Below, in pieces: positions 7,995-16,988 of a DNA stretch of 64,000 nt (positions within the stretch are counted from its first letter, which is position 1; each line of letters starts with the position of its first letter). The DNA lies in assembly GCF_000368865.1 (NCBI RefSeq), contig NZ_KB849727.1, positions 362,176 through 426,175 of the forward strand. Direction: 5' to 3'. The translations under genes and the position numbers were made by a program. The notes beneath the pieces are model-generated. The model saw only the letters and a list, made by a program, of their open reading frames with translations, made no database searches and had not been told where the DNA came from. The DNA is from Acinetobacter bouvetii DSM 14964 = CIP 107468. GTDB lineage: Bacteria; Pseudomonadota; Gammaproteobacteria; Pseudomonadales; Moraxellaceae.

Positions 7995-10900
7995 ATGATG
8001 GAAGCAAGATCTCAATTCAGCGAAGCCCAAACGCAGCCCGGTTATATCACCCCTTTTGATGTAAAAACCGAATATGAAATGGAAATCAACCGCGCATGGC
8101 GCCGTGATGAAAGTGAAACTGTCGAAAATTTGCTGGAAAACAGCAAAATCGATCCGGAAATTTCAGACCGTATTTACAAGCTGGCATTTGACTTAGCGCA
8201 CAGCTTGCGTGAGCGCAAAGGCGATTCAGGCAAAGCCGGTATCGTGCAAGGGCTGCTGCAAGAGTTTTCTTTATCCTCTCAAGAAGGCATTGCACTGATG
8301 TGCTTGGCTGAAGCGCTGCTTCGCATTCCGGATACCGCCACCCGTGACTTATTAATTAAAGACAAAATCAACCAAGGCAACTGGAAAGACCATTTAGGTC
8401 AAAGCAGCCTGATGTTTGTCAACGCGGCGGCCTGGGGCTTAATGCTGACTGGGAAATTAATGGAAACGCCAAAATCCAACAGTCTGTCTGGCTTGCTGAC
8501 CGGCCTATTGGCGCGCAGCGGCCGCGGCATTATCCGCAAAGCTGTTGACGCGGCAATGCGCATGATGGGCGAACAGTTTGTGACTGGGGAAACCATCAGC
8601 GAAGCGTTAAAAAATGCTGAAACCTTAGAAGATAAAGGCTTCCGCTATTCTTACGACATGCTGGGCGAAGCGGCTTTAACCGACCCTGATGCAGAACGCT
8701 ATTATGATGATTATACCAATGCCATTCATGCCATTGGCCAATCCTCTGCCAATAAAGATGTTTATGACGGCCCTGGCATTTCTATCAAGCTTTCTGCGTT
8801 GCACCCGCGCTATCAGCGCGCTCAGATTGAACGCGTGCAAGACGAGCTGTATGACAAAGTGCTGAAGCTTGCTGTATTGGCAAAGCATTACAATATTGGC
8901 TTGAATATTGATGCTGAAGAATCTGAACGTTTAGAAATTTCACTGCAGCTTTTGGAACGGCTGTGCTTTGAACCGCAGCTGGAGGACTGGAAAGGCATCG
9001 GCTTTGTGATTCAAGCGTATCAAAAACGCTGTTTCTATGTGGTCGATTATGTGGTCGATCTAGCCAAACGCAGCCAAAAGCGCTTAATGATCCGATTGGT
9101 GAAAGGCGCGTATTGGGACAGTGAAATTAAGAAAGCGCAGATTGACGGCATGGCGGATTACCCGGTCTTTACCCGCAAAGTGCATACAGACCTGTCTTAT
9201 ATTGCCTGCGCCAAAAAGCTGCTGGATGCGCCTGAATTGATTTACCCGCAGTTTGCAACGCATAACGCGCAAACACTGGCAACAATCTATCATTTGGCAG
9301 ATCCAGCAAAATACTATGCCGGCCAATACGAATTCCAATGCCTGCATGGCATGGGTGAGCCGCTGTATCAGCAAGTTGTCGGAGATAAGGAAGATCAAAA
9401 ATTAGGCGTGCCTTGCCGTATCTACGCACCTGTGGGCAACCATGAAACTTTATTGGCTTATTTAGTGCGCCGCTTGCTGGAAAACGGCGCAAATACTTCT
9501 TTTGTAAACCGTATTGCAGATAAAACTTTACAGATTGATGACTTAATCGAAAACCCGCGCATTACTATCGAAGATGCCGCGCAAGCTGAAGGCAAAGCCG
9601 GCTTGAAGCATCCAGCGATTCCATATCCTGCCCATTTATACGGCGATATGCGCAAAAATTCTGCCGGTTTTGACTTAGCCAATGATCGCGACCTTTCGGC
9701 GCTAGACGCTACTGCGCAAGCGCTGCATCAGCAGCAATGGCAAGCCGCGCCTATGGGCGGCAATTTGCGGGCAGCTGCAGACGCAACATCTATTGTTGTG
9801 CTGAATCCAGCTGATCATTTAGATGTTGTGGGGTATGTGACTGAAACGACTTTGGATCAAGTGGATTCTGCTTTAGCCAATGCAGAAGAAGCGCAGCAGG
9901 CGTGGAAAAGTTTAGCGAAGAATGACCGCGCAGCCTGCCTGCAGCGCGCCGCTGACAGCATGGAAAACAATCTGCAGCAGCTGATGGTTCTGCTTTGCCG
10001 TGAAAGCGGTAAAACTTATGCCAATGCCATTGCCGAAGTCCGCGAAGCTGTTGATTTCCTGCGCTACTATGCGGCGCAAATCATTGACTTGAATGATGCC
10101 GTACAAATCGAACCGTTAGGCACGGTGCTGTGCATTAGCCCATGGAACTTCCCGCTGGCCATTTTTTCAGGCCAAATTGCGGCGGCATTAGCCTCTGGCA
10201 ACACGGTCATTGCCAAACCTGCTGAGCAAACTCCGCTGATTGCAGCGCAAGCTGTGCAAATGCTTTGGGATGCAGGCGTCCCTCCATCTGTATTGCAGCT
10301 ATTGCCTGGCCGAGGCGAAACTGTCGGCGCCAAACTGAGTGCGGATGAGCGTGTGCAAGGCATCATGTTTACCGGATCGACTGAAGTTGCCAGAATTTTG
10401 CAAAAGACCGCAGCGCAGCGCTTGAGCCGTTCAGGACAGTCTATTCCGCTGATTGCGGAAACTGGCGGGCAAAACGCCATGATCGTGGACTCATCGGCAT
10501 TAACAGAACAGGTCATTTTAGATGTAGTGAATTCAGCCTATGACAGTGCAGGCCAGCGCTGCTCTGCCCTGCGCATTCTTTGCGTGCAGGAAGACAATGC
10601 GCAAAGCGTGATTGCCATGCTCAAAGGCGCAATGCAGCAGCTGAATGTCGGCAAACCGTATTTATTAAATACGGATATTGGCCCAGTCATTGACCTTGAA
10701 GCCCAAGGCATTATTGATACGCACATTGATAAAATGCGCGCCAAAGGCCATCAGGTTCATCAATTCATGCGCAATAGCGATCAATCTGCCTTAACCTCAG
10801 GCACTTTTGTTGTGCCAACCCTGATTGAGTTGCCAAACTTAAATGATCTGGAACGTGAAGTCTTTGGCCCAGTCCTGCATGTCATTACCTATAAATACGG

Positions 10901-11741
10901 TGAGCTTAATCAGCTGATTGATCAAATCAATGCCAAAGGTTATGGACTGACCATGGGCCTGCATACCCGTATTGATGAAACCATTCAAACGGTCATCAGC
11001 AAAGCGGAAGTCGGCAACTTATACATTAACCGCAATATTGTCGGCGCAGTGGTAGGCGTGCAGCCATTTGGCGGCGAGGGCCTGTCAGGCACCGGCCCTA
11101 AAGCGGGCGGCCCGATCTATGCTTACCGCTTAATGCAGCATTGCAGCCATAAAAAACTGGCTCAGCCTTTTGCTGTAGGCAAAGCTGAAGCTCTGCCGAA
11201 TCATCAGGCGCTGTATGAGCAATTCAAGCAATGGGCAGAACACATGTTTCCGCAGCATTCATTACAGCTGCCAGAAGACTTCTGCGCAGGCCAAAGTTTT
11301 GAACTGCAAGGCCCAACCGGTGAAAGCAACCAGTATGCTGTATTGCCGCGCAGCCGCGTACTGATGCTTGCAGAGCAAGAGCTGGATTATATCCATCAGC
11401 TGCTTGCAATCTTAAAAGTCGGTGCACAGCCTGCGGTCTTGGCAGAAAACACCTTCATTCTTAAATATTTGCAGCAAATGCCTAAAGCCGTTGCCGCCCG
11501 CATCGCCGTGCTGGCCACGATTGAAACAGGCAAGTTTGATGCCGTGCTGCTGCATGGCACAGAAGCGCAGCTGCTTCAGCTGCAAAAACAAATTGCTGCA
11601 CGTGATGGCGCGATTATCGGCATTACTCGCTTAGAACCGGGCCAGTATGATATTCCGCTGGAACGTTTTGTCATCGAACGCGCGGTCAGCATCAATACTG
11701 CTGCTGCTGGCGGCAATGCCAGCCTGATGACTATGAGCTAA
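7995..11741 (+). CDS. putA: Bifunctional proline dehydrogenase / L-glutamate gamma-semialdehyde dehydrogenase
   Basis: Oxidises proline to glutamate in two steps: an FAD-dependent proline dehydrogenase barrel, then an NAD-dependent aldehyde dehydrogenase with substrate channelling. 1248 residues. The dehydrogenase part shows RLVKGAYWDSEIKKAQ and EFQCLHGMGEPLYQQ (about residues 360-460). The aldehyde dehydrogenase part shows FTGSTEVARILQ, AETGGQNAMIVDSSA and the catalytic cysteine in GQRCSALRIL (Cys856). After about residue 1040 there is an extra C-terminal domain of the kind found in long PutAs. The N-terminal ribbon-helix-helix repressor domain of E. coli PutA (1320 aa) is absent. Start ATGATG at 7995; AGG lies 14 bases upstream, a rather long spacing. 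A four-codon reading frame (ATG TTG GCG TAA, 7981-7992) lies just before the start. Confidence 0.96.
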   Translation: MMEARSQFSEAQTQPGYITPFDVKTEYEMEINRAWRRDESETVENLLENSKIDPEISDRIYKLAFDLAHSLRERKGDSGKAGIVQGLLQEFSLSSQEGIALMCLAEALLRIPDTATRDLLIKDKINQGNWKDHLGQSSLMFVNAAAWGLMLTGKLMETPKSNSLSGLLTGLLARSGRGIIRKAVDAAMRMMGEQFVTGETISEALKNAETLEDKGFRYSYDMLGEAALTDPDAERYYDDYTNAIHAIGQSSANKDVYDGPGISIKLSALHPRYQRAQIERVQDELYDKVLKLAVLAKHYNIGLNIDAEESERLEISLQLLERLCFEPQLEDWKGIGFVIQAYQKRCFYVVDYVVDLAKRSQKRLMIRLVKGAYWDSEIKKAQIDGMADYPVFTRKVHTDLSYIACAKKLLDAPELIYPQFATHNAQTLATIYHLADPAKYYAGQYEFQCLHGMGEPLYQQVVGDKEDQKLGVPCRIYAPVGNHETLLAYLVRRLLENGANTSFVNRIADKTLQIDDLIENPRITIEDAAQAEGKAGLKHPAIPYPAHLYGDMRKNSAGFDLANDRDLSALDATAQALHQQQWQAAPMGGNLRAAADATSIVVLNPADHLDVVGYVTETTLDQVDSALANAEEAQQAWKSLAKNDRAACLQRAADSMENNLQQLMVLLCRESGKTYANAIAEVREAVDFLRYYAAQIIDLNDAVQIEPLGTVLCISPWNFPLAIFSGQIAAALASGNTVIAKPAEQTPLIAAQAVQMLWDAGVPPSVLQLLPGRGETVGAKLSADERVQGIMFTGSTEVARILQKTAAQRLSRSGQSIPLIAETGGQNAMIVDSSALTEQVILDVVNSAYDSAGQRCSALRILCVQEDNAQSVIAMLKGAMQQLNVGKPYLLNTDIGPVIDLEAQGIIDTHIDKMRAKGHQVHQFMRNSDQSALTSGTFVVPTLIELPNLNDLEREVFGPVLHVITYKYGELNQLIDQINAKGYGLTMGLHTRIDETIQTVISKAEVGNLYINRNIVGAVVGVQPFGGEGLSGTGPKAGGPIYAYRLMQHCSHKKLAQPFAVGKAEALPNHQALYEQFKQWAEHMFPQHSLQLPEDFCAGQSFELQGPTGESNQYAVLPRSRVLMLAEQELDYIHQLLAILKVGAQPAVLAENTFILKYLQQMPKAVAARIAVLATIETGKFDAVLLHGTEAQLLQLQKQIAARDGAIIGITRLEPGQYDIPLERFVIERAVSINTAAAGGNASLMTMS

Positions 11742-11763
11742 CCAGTCCTCTACCCTCAGAGGA

Positions 11764-11795
11764 AGCAAACCCGTATCCGTACGGGTTTGCTTTTT
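11764..11795 (+). terminator. Intrinsic terminator of putA
   Basis: AGCAAACCCGTA / TACGGGTTTGCT stem, TCCG loop, then TTTTT. It starts 23 bases after the putA stop codon. Confidence 0.9.
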
Positions 11796-11907
11796 ATGCC
11801 AGCTGAAAATGATAAAAAAATGGCTATTTTGAAAGAATAATTTGACCGTTGAAGTTCAATCTTTGCTACCATCCCAGCTTTGAACATGTTTGTGATTTTT
11901 TCTGTAT

Positions 11908-12990
11908 ATGACTTCATCTTATCAGCAACAACTTGATGCAAAAGTTGAGCGTATTTCAGCGCAATTTGCCGAATTTAATCCTCCCTCATTAGAAGCTTTC
12001 AACTCACCAGAGCAAAACTTCCGCATGCGCGCAGAATTCCGTATTTGGCATACTGAAGATGATATGTTCTATGCGATGTTTGAACGTGATGCAGACGACC
12101 AAAAGAAAGTCATCGAAATCAAAGATTTTCCAATTGCGGATCAAAGCATTAATGCACTAATGCCGGTATTGCTTGATGAATTAAAAGCCCAAAAAATTCT
12201 CTCGAACCGCTTATTTGAAGTGCACTTTTTAGCAACGCTAAAAGGCGAAATGCTGGTGTCTTTGGTCTACCGCTGCCCGCTCAATGCAGAGTGGGAAACT
12301 GCCGCCAAGGCATTATCCAATAAACTGAATATTAAAATTTACGGCCGCAGCCGCGGACAGCGTGTCATTTTGACCGATGACTATGTGGTTGAAGAACTCA
12401 GCGTTTTCGGCCGTAGCTATCAATACAAGCAAATTGAAAGCAGCTTTACCCAGCCCAATGCAAAAGTGTGCCAGAAAATGCTGGAATGGGCCTGCAATGC
12501 AGCGCAGCATTCCAACAAAGACCTGCTGGAGCTTTACTGCGGCAACGGCAACTTTACACTGCCATTATCTACGCGCTTTAACCGTGTTTTAGCCACTGAA
12601 TTGGCAAAGTCTTCGGTTTATGCTGCGAAGTGGAATATTGAAAAAAATGCCATTGATAACATTCAAGTTGCCCGCCTGTCTGCAGAAGAATTTACCCAAG
12701 CCTATAATGGCGAACGTGAATTCCGCCGCTTAGAAGAAGCTGGCATTGATATGAGCAGCTACGATTTTGACACGGTCTTTGTCGATCCGCCGCGCGCCGG
12801 TATTGATGATGAAACCCTCAAACTGCTGCAGCGTTTTGAACGTATTATCTATATCTCATGCAACCCGGATACCTTGCATGACAATTTGAAAACGCTATTG
12901 CAAAGCCATAAAATTGTGCAGTTTGCAATGTTTGACCAGTTCCCATACACCCATCATGTGGAATCTGGCGTTTTGCTGGAAAAGATTTAA
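11908..12990 (+). CDS. trmA: tRNA (uracil-5-)-methyltransferase TrmA
   Basis: SAM-dependent C5 methylation of U54 in tRNA (T loop) and U341 in tmRNA. 360 residues (E. coli 366). The N-terminal RNA-binding part includes [18 protein letters not shown]. The Rossmann methyltransferase domain shows the SAM site [15 protein letters not shown], then [11 protein letters not shown] and YISCNPDTL carrying the catalytic nucleophile cysteine, all diagnostic of the RumA/TrmA family. The absence of a TRAM domain and Fe-S cysteines separates it from RlmD. It is a single-gene unit between two terminators; its promoter must be in 11796-11907. Confidence 0.95.
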   Translation: MTSSYQQQLDAKVERISAQFAEFNPPSLEAFNSPEQNFRMRAEFRIWHTEDDMFYAMFERDADDQKKVIEIKDFPIADQSINALMPVLLDELKAQKILSNRLFEVHFLATLKGEMLVSLVYRCPLNAEWETAAKALSNKLNIKIYGRSRGQRVILTDDYVVEELSVFGRSYQYKQIESSFTQPNAKVCQKMLEWACNAAQHSNKDLLELYCGNGNFTLPLSTRFNRVLATELAKSSVYAAKWNIEKNAIDNIQVARLSAEEFTQAYNGEREFRRLEEAGIDMSSYDFDTVFVDPPRAGIDDETLKLLQRFERIIYISCNPDTLHDNLKTLLQSHKIVQFAMFDQFPYTHHVESGVLLEKI

Positions 12991-13021
12991 ACAATTTATT
13001 TCCAGTCATACTAATGCCATA

Positions 13022-13052
13022 AAAAAGGGTTTTATCTAAAACCCTTTTTATT
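13022..13052 (+). terminator. Intrinsic terminator of trmA
   Basis: AAAAAGGGTTTTA / TAAAACCCTTTTT with a two- to three-base loop, followed by an AT-rich tail. Confidence 0.8.
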
Positions 13053-13141
13053 TTATTAAAAATGAGTCACTTAAGCATTTACATACAATAAGATTCAGAA
13101 ATTTCGCTTATTAAAGGCCTATCAATCGGAAAAAACAGCAT

Positions 13142-13213
13142 TTGATTGATGCTTTTATCTCTCTTGTCGGCTTGCTTTATTTACTGGTTTGGATATATTT
13201 CGTCCTATGTTAG
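13142..13213 (+). CDS. Possible 23-residue membrane peptide upstream of 13232
   Basis: Reading frame from a TTG codon gives a short very hydrophobic segment (LIDAFISLVGLLYLLVWIY) ending FVLC and a TAG, 18 bases before the next gene's ATG. In the same frame before the TTG lies the basic stretch NRKKQH, so the shape is basic residues followed by one membrane helix. No ATG is available and the ribosome site (GGA) is weak. It could be a real tiny protein, a leader peptide or a gene remnant. Confidence 0.25.
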   Translation: MIDAFISLVGLLYLLVWIYFVLC

Positions 13214-13231
13214 GCTGCAGATGAAGGCTCT

Positions 13232-13456
13232 ATGAGTTTTTGGCAAAAACTGTTTTCGAATGAACAGGAAAACGAGCATAAAAATCAAATTGCTTGTGTT
13301 GAAAATGATTGTTCTTGCAAAACCAATGAACAGCTTCTTCAAGCGTTAGCGAAAGCCGCCGATGAAGATGTCATTATTGGCATTAAAAAAGTGTTAGCTT
13401 CTCGAGGCTACAGCCGCAAAGAGCTCAATGAACTTCAGCACTTGCCGCTTCAATAG
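13232..13456 (+). CDS. Small hypothetical protein, 74 aa, cysteine-containing
   Basis: Not assigned to a family. It begins MSFWQKLFSNEQENEHKNQ, then a short cysteine cluster (IACVENDCSCKTNEQ), then a helical segment with alternating leucines (LLQALAKAADEDVIIGIKK) ending in a charged tail. Soluble and without signal peptide. The three cysteines (CvendCsC) could bind metal or Fe-S, but this is only a suggestion. It is bounded by terminators on both sides, so it is monocistronic apart from the possible tiny frame just upstream. GGCTCT just upstream is a weak ribosome site. Confidence 0.7.
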   Translation: MSFWQKLFSNEQENEHKNQIACVENDCSCKTNEQLLQALAKAADEDVIIGIKKVLASRGYSRKELNELQHLPLQ

Positions 13457-13471
13457 CAGGTCTGAGTTTCA

Positions 13472-13506
13472 AAAAAAGGCATTTAGCATACTAAATGCCT
13501 TTTTTA
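13472..13506 (+). terminator. Intrinsic terminator
   Basis: AAAAAAGGCATTTAG, CATA loop, CTAAATGCCTTTTTT. It ends the 13232 gene. Confidence 0.9.
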
Positions 13507-13669
13507 TTGAATGAATACTATCAACCTAACTTTGCTTTTATCTTTATTAAACAGTTATCTTGTTCTATATTCTCTGCTGTATTAAAAAACAACTCTAAAA
13601 AGCTTGAACAGCATTTTTTACTCGATGCCGTTTCAACATAAAAAACCATTCAATAATTATAGGGCAATC

Positions 13670-13924
13670 ATGAAATCATTTAGCGTCATTACCAGCAGTA
13701 TGGTTATTCTCAGTCTAAGCGCATGCAGCCAAGTGCCGAAGGAATGCAGCGAATCCTGGAAAAAGATCGAATCCCTTTCTAAGCAGATGGGAATGCCAGA
13801 AGATCAAATTAAAGCGCATAAAAAAGAGTTTGAAGACAGCATCAAGGGATTAAGCAAAGAAGATGCTGTTCAAGCCTGCAATATGCAAAGCGCATTTCTG
13901 AATATGGCATCTAAACAGCCTTAA
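13670..13924 (+). CDS. Small putative lipoprotein, 84 aa
   Basis: Starts MKSFSVITSSMVILSLSACS: a lipoprotein signal peptide with lipobox LSAC, so the mature protein is lipidated and anchored in the envelope. The mature part is about 65 residues with two further cysteines (KECSESW and VQACNMQ) that could form a disulfide, and a helical, lysine/glutamate-rich middle. I chose the ATG at 13670, which has AGGG five bases upstream; an in-frame ATG at 13604 would put 22 residues before the signal sequence and is unlikely. It resembles small DUF5339-type proteins of Acinetobacter, a resemblance from memory that I cannot confirm. Confidence 0.8.
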   Translation: MKSFSVITSSMVILSLSACSQVPKECSESWKKIESLSKQMGMPEDQIKAHKKEFEDSIKGLSKEDAVQACNMQSAFLNMASKQP

Positions 13925-13958
13925 AGTCTGCTTAAGTTAAAGCTTGCCCCAATTCAGC

Positions 13959-14723
13959 CTATTTACACGCTGACGGCTCACTGTATGCAAGCATCGGTCC
14001 TAAATCCCGCGATGCATCATGCAAATTTAAGCCGGTTGAATATATGCTGGAAATGCTGCCATCCAAATACAGCGCATTGTCTGTTTTCAAGCTGTCTTTG
14101 AAGTAGGATGCAAACTGATAAAATGTGACTGGCTCACGGCTGATGACAAAATACAGCTTCTGATCCTTAATACCAACCCCATTGCGGATTTTATGAGAGC
14201 TGGCATCCTGCAGGAAGTTGGTATTGATCCTGCCGTTAATCACCAGCATTGGGCCAGATTGCGTTGCATATTTGGCTTTAAAATGATTCCGCTGAAAAGC
14301 CTCAGTGGTCTGAATCAGCGCTTTTTGATCATTCCATGCCAAGACCCCGTTGGGCTGAATGAAAAAGTTGCCAAATCCATGTTTTGCCTTGTTCAGCTCG
14401 CGCAGCTGCTGACCATTTTCAACATACAGCCCCACTGGTGAAAAGTCGGAATGATACATGCCTGCATTCATGGCAAATTGCATACTTCTACAGCCTTTGC
14501 GCAATGCAGCTTCCAGCCTGCTGAACGTTAGATAAGGCGTGTTCTGAGGGCTGTAAAGGTACAACCCTAAGTTTTTAAAGTCCCGCACTTCAACGACTGC
14601 GCTCTGAATAGGTTCTTCAGATTCCCAGCTGCGCAGTTTTGCGGGTGCCTGCTGCGCAGCAAAAAGGCTCAACGCCAAGAAACTCGCCTTCACAGGCAGA
14701 TTCCATATATTTAATAATTTCAC
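13959..14723 (-). CDS. Phosphodiester glycosidase family protein (NAGPA/DUF2233 type)
   Basis: A 254-residue secreted protein with an N-terminal signal peptide (about residues 1-28, cleavage after APA). The mature domain carries the family pattern of the uncovering-enzyme fold: FAMNAGMY, then GNFFIQPNGVLAW, then ATQSGPMLVINGRIN, then RNGVGI and ALYLDGSISS. The family acts on phosphodiester-linked sugars; the bacterial substrates are mostly unknown, and a role in envelope glycan turnover is only inferred. It converges with the small lipoprotein gene upstream and no partner gene is apparent. The catalytic aspartate in LDG is present. Confidence 0.82.
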   Translation of the reverse strand: MKLLNIWNLPVKASFLALSLFAAQQAPAKLRSWESEEPIQSAVVEVRDFKNLGLYLYSPQNTPYLTFSRLEAALRKGCRSMQFAMNAGMYHSDFSPVGLYVENGQQLRELNKAKHGFGNFFIQPNGVLAWNDQKALIQTTEAFQRNHFKAKYATQSGPMLVINGRINTNFLQDASSHKIRNGVGIKDQKLYFVISREPVTFYQFASYFKDSLKTDNALYLDGSISSIYSTGLNLHDASRDLGPMLAYSEPSACK

Positions 14724-14829
14724 TGCAGAATGCCCATCCCCATTAATTCCAAAATAGTCGATTAATTCGCAGAAAAGAAGTAGACTAGATCATAAAAATA
14801 CACTTGCAGCTTTATTGGTAAACGTCTAC

Positions 14830-15366
14830 ATGCACCAGCAGACACCACGGATTCCTCTAGGGGCGCATTTAATCATTAAGCATCTTGGTTATAGCCATCA
14901 TGGAATCTATGCAGGACGAGGCAGAGTAATTCATTACTCAGGTTTCGCTCATCTCTTCAAAAAGCACCCCATCGAAATCACTTCTTTGGAGGCTTTTTGC
15001 CATGGTAAAAAATTTAAAATCCAGCCTTACCGCGCGCCTAAATATACTGGCCGTAAAGTTGTACGCCGCATGCGCTCGCGCATGCATGAAAATAATTATC
15101 ATCTGATCATCAATAACTGTGAACATCTATGCACTTGGGCCATTACAGGTGTAGAAAGCAGCCCTCAAGTCGTGCGCATGATGAACCGACTGACAACCAT
15201 CGGCTATGTCAGTTCCGCAATGAGTTTTATGAACAGCATGATGCTGACCGTAACCACAACTTGTTTCGCCCTGGTCTTTTATATTAAGAAGAAATTACGC
15301 GAAAAAGCCAAAATGCAAATATCCGTTTATACAGAATTAAAGCAGCAGGAACATAAAAAACACTAG
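14830..15366 (+). CDS. LRAT-domain (NlpC/P60-superfamily) acyltransferase-like protein
   Basis: 178 residues from the ATG at 14830; an upstream TTG at 14815 would add five, and neither start has a strong ribosome site. The LRAT core is clear: GAHLIIKHLGYSHHGIYAG with the catalytic histidine, VIHYSG, and the nucleophile cysteine motif NNCEHLCTWAITG. After the domain comes a hydrophobic segment (SSAMSFMNSMMLTVTTTCF) ending in a lysine-rich tail, so the protein is probably membrane-anchored with the catalytic part in the cytoplasm. Eukaryotic members transfer acyl chains from phospholipids; bacterial ones are little studied. A lipid-modifying role is an inference from the fold. Confidence 0.85.
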   Translation: MHQQTPRIPLGAHLIIKHLGYSHHGIYAGRGRVIHYSGFAHLFKKHPIEITSLEAFCHGKKFKIQPYRAPKYTGRKVVRRMRSRMHENNYHLIINNCEHLCTWAITGVESSPQVVRMMNRLTTIGYVSSAMSFMNSMMLTVTTTCFALVFYIKKKLREKAKMQISVYTELKQQEHKKH

Positions 15367-15409
15367 CTGAGATCTTGATGCGGCTATTGGATAAACTCCA
15401 CTGTATTTT

Positions 15410-15856
15410 TTAGAATGGCGGAAACTTATCCTGCACAAAGTTCGCGTGAATACCATGTTCCAAATGTATTTTTGCAACATCCAGCACAGTCGTAAAACCG
15501 CCCGTACTGTCGATCACAAAGTTCATTAATGCATCTCCTTCAAGGGGGATATCATAATTTTTAATCGTCACATAGGTTTCCAGAGCCGAAATTTTTTCAA
15601 ATACAAAATCAACTTTGCTTTTCGGCTCACCCCATATAATGCGAATTAATTTATTTTCTTGGATATCCAGCACATGCACATTGGATACTGCATTATATTT
15701 TTGCCATGTCCATTGTACAGACTTGCCTTTTTCCAAATAACCAGTGGATTGGCTAAACCAAAACTGTGTCGTGATTAGCGGATCTACAAAAGCATTAAAA
15801 ACGATATTGGCTGATTTCCGTATCAGCATTTGGGTTTCAATCACTATGCTCATCAC
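15410..15856 (-). CDS. SRPBCC/AHSA1-family protein
   Basis: 148 residues of the START-like SRPBCC fold, related to the C-terminal domain of the Hsp90 activator Aha1. The typical opening (IVFNAFVDPLITTQFWFSQS) and the strand pattern toward a long C-terminal helix (FTTVLDVAKIHLEHGIHANF) are visible. Members bind hydrophobic ligands or act in stress resistance; the ligand here cannot be told. Two consecutive ATG codons mark the start. It is transcribed from its own short upstream region beside the bestrophin gene on the same strand. Confidence 0.82.
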   Translation of the reverse strand: MMSIVIETQMLIRKSANIVFNAFVDPLITTQFWFSQSTGYLEKGKSVQWTWQKYNAVSNVHVLDIQENKLIRIIWGEPKSKVDFVFEKISALETYVTIKNYDIPLEGDALMNFVIDSTGGFTTVLDVAKIHLEHGIHANFVQDKFPPF

Positions 15857-15964
15857 TTCATCCTTCCAAGTCTTACTGTTCGAGATCTTTCTGTGATAAC
15901 ACAGCTTTAAGCAGGCTTCATATCACAGAATTGTTATCTTCAAAATTGGAAGGCACAGCATTTT

Positions 15965-16876
15965 TCAGCTTAAATTACTCTTATGCGCATGGATGACTGG
16001 CGGCAGTTCAGCCCCTATTGATGTAAGCATTTCACGCTCAATATTGCGCACAATTGAATCCAGCGGCAGATCATTTTCCTGCTCACCAAAGGGCTCTTCC
16101 AGCTCAGCGCTGAGTGCATCCAGCCCTAAAAAAAGATACGCAATCAGCGCCACAATGACCGGCGTCCAAATGCCTAAGCTGGATTCCAAGCTGAACGGCA
16201 GAATAAAGCAGAAGGAATATACGGCGCGGTGCAGCAACACAGAATAGGAAAATGGCAGCGGTGTCGATGAAATGCGGTCACAGCCCGCATGAATATCGCC
16301 CAATGCGATGGTATGCCTGGTTAATGCGCTGTAGATAATATCGGTGATCAATCCTTGCTTATAAAAGCCAGCTAGATCTTTTTGCACAATTTCCATGACG
16401 TATTGCGGCGGGTTCAAATGCGCCTGCAATGTCTGCCACTGCTGCTCACTGAACAGAATATGCTTTTGGTAATGATCATACGCCGCATGTGATTTGCGCA
16501 GGCGGTCACGCAGCAAGTGCGTAAACAGCATCACACGGTAGATCATCACTTCACGCGCATCATCCTCCAGCACATATGTATCGCGTATGATATGCCGTGT
16601 ATTTGCAATCAGTGCGCCCCAAAGCTTGCGCCCTTCCCACCAGCGGTCATAACAGGCGGTATTGCGGAAGCTTAAGAAGATGGAAAGAATGACCCCAAAA
16701 ATGGTAAAGCCAATTGCGGGCACCTCCGGAACAGCTACGTAATGCCGAGCCGCCATATAAACCAAACCGGCAGATATCAGCACCACAACCAGCAATGCAG
16801 GAAAAACTTTTGGCAAAATTGTGCCATGCCATGCAAACAGCAATTTAAAGCTATTGGTTTTGTCTCGGATAATCAC
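15965..16876 (-). CDS. Bestrophin-family ion channel (UPF0187)
   Basis: 303-residue inner-membrane protein, close to the length of the structurally known Klebsiella bestrophin. Family markers are the N-terminal helix region followed by SFRNTACYDRWWEGRKLWGA, the ANTRHIIRD segment and the C-terminal acidic segment EELEEPFG/ENDLPLD-like (SAELEEPFGEQENDLPLD). Bacterial homologues form pentameric channels, some passing cations rather than chloride, so ion selectivity is not called. It stands alone between the AHSA1-type gene and glnS on the same strand. No truncation seen. Confidence 0.88.
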   Translation of the reverse strand: MIIRDKTNSFKLLFAWHGTILPKVFPALLVVVLISAGLVYMAARHYVAVPEVPAIGFTIFGVILSIFLSFRNTACYDRWWEGRKLWGALIANTRHIIRDTYVLEDDAREVMIYRVMLFTHLLRDRLRKSHAAYDHYQKHILFSEQQWQTLQAHLNPPQYVMEIVQKDLAGFYKQGLITDIIYSALTRHTIALGDIHAGCDRISSTPLPFSYSVLLHRAVYSFCFILPFSLESSLGIWTPVIVALIAYLFLGLDALSAELEEPFGEQENDLPLDSIVRNIEREMLTSIGAELPPVIHAHKSNLS

Positions 16877-16988
16877 AGCTGTTCCTTTTGTTTTACAGAT
16901 GAAGCGGCATGAAAAAGCCCAACCGAAGTTGAGCTTGATCTTAACCTATTTAGAATTCAAAGGTGAATCCCATTGAAAACACGAGGTT

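Noticed and set aside
10067..10516. 149-codon open frame antisense to putA
   Set aside because: It lies inside the aldehyde dehydrogenase part of putA, whose motifs are intact on the other strand; no ribosome site.
11756..11941. 61-codon minus-strand frame between putA and trmA
   Set aside because: It reads through the putA terminator and the trmA start.
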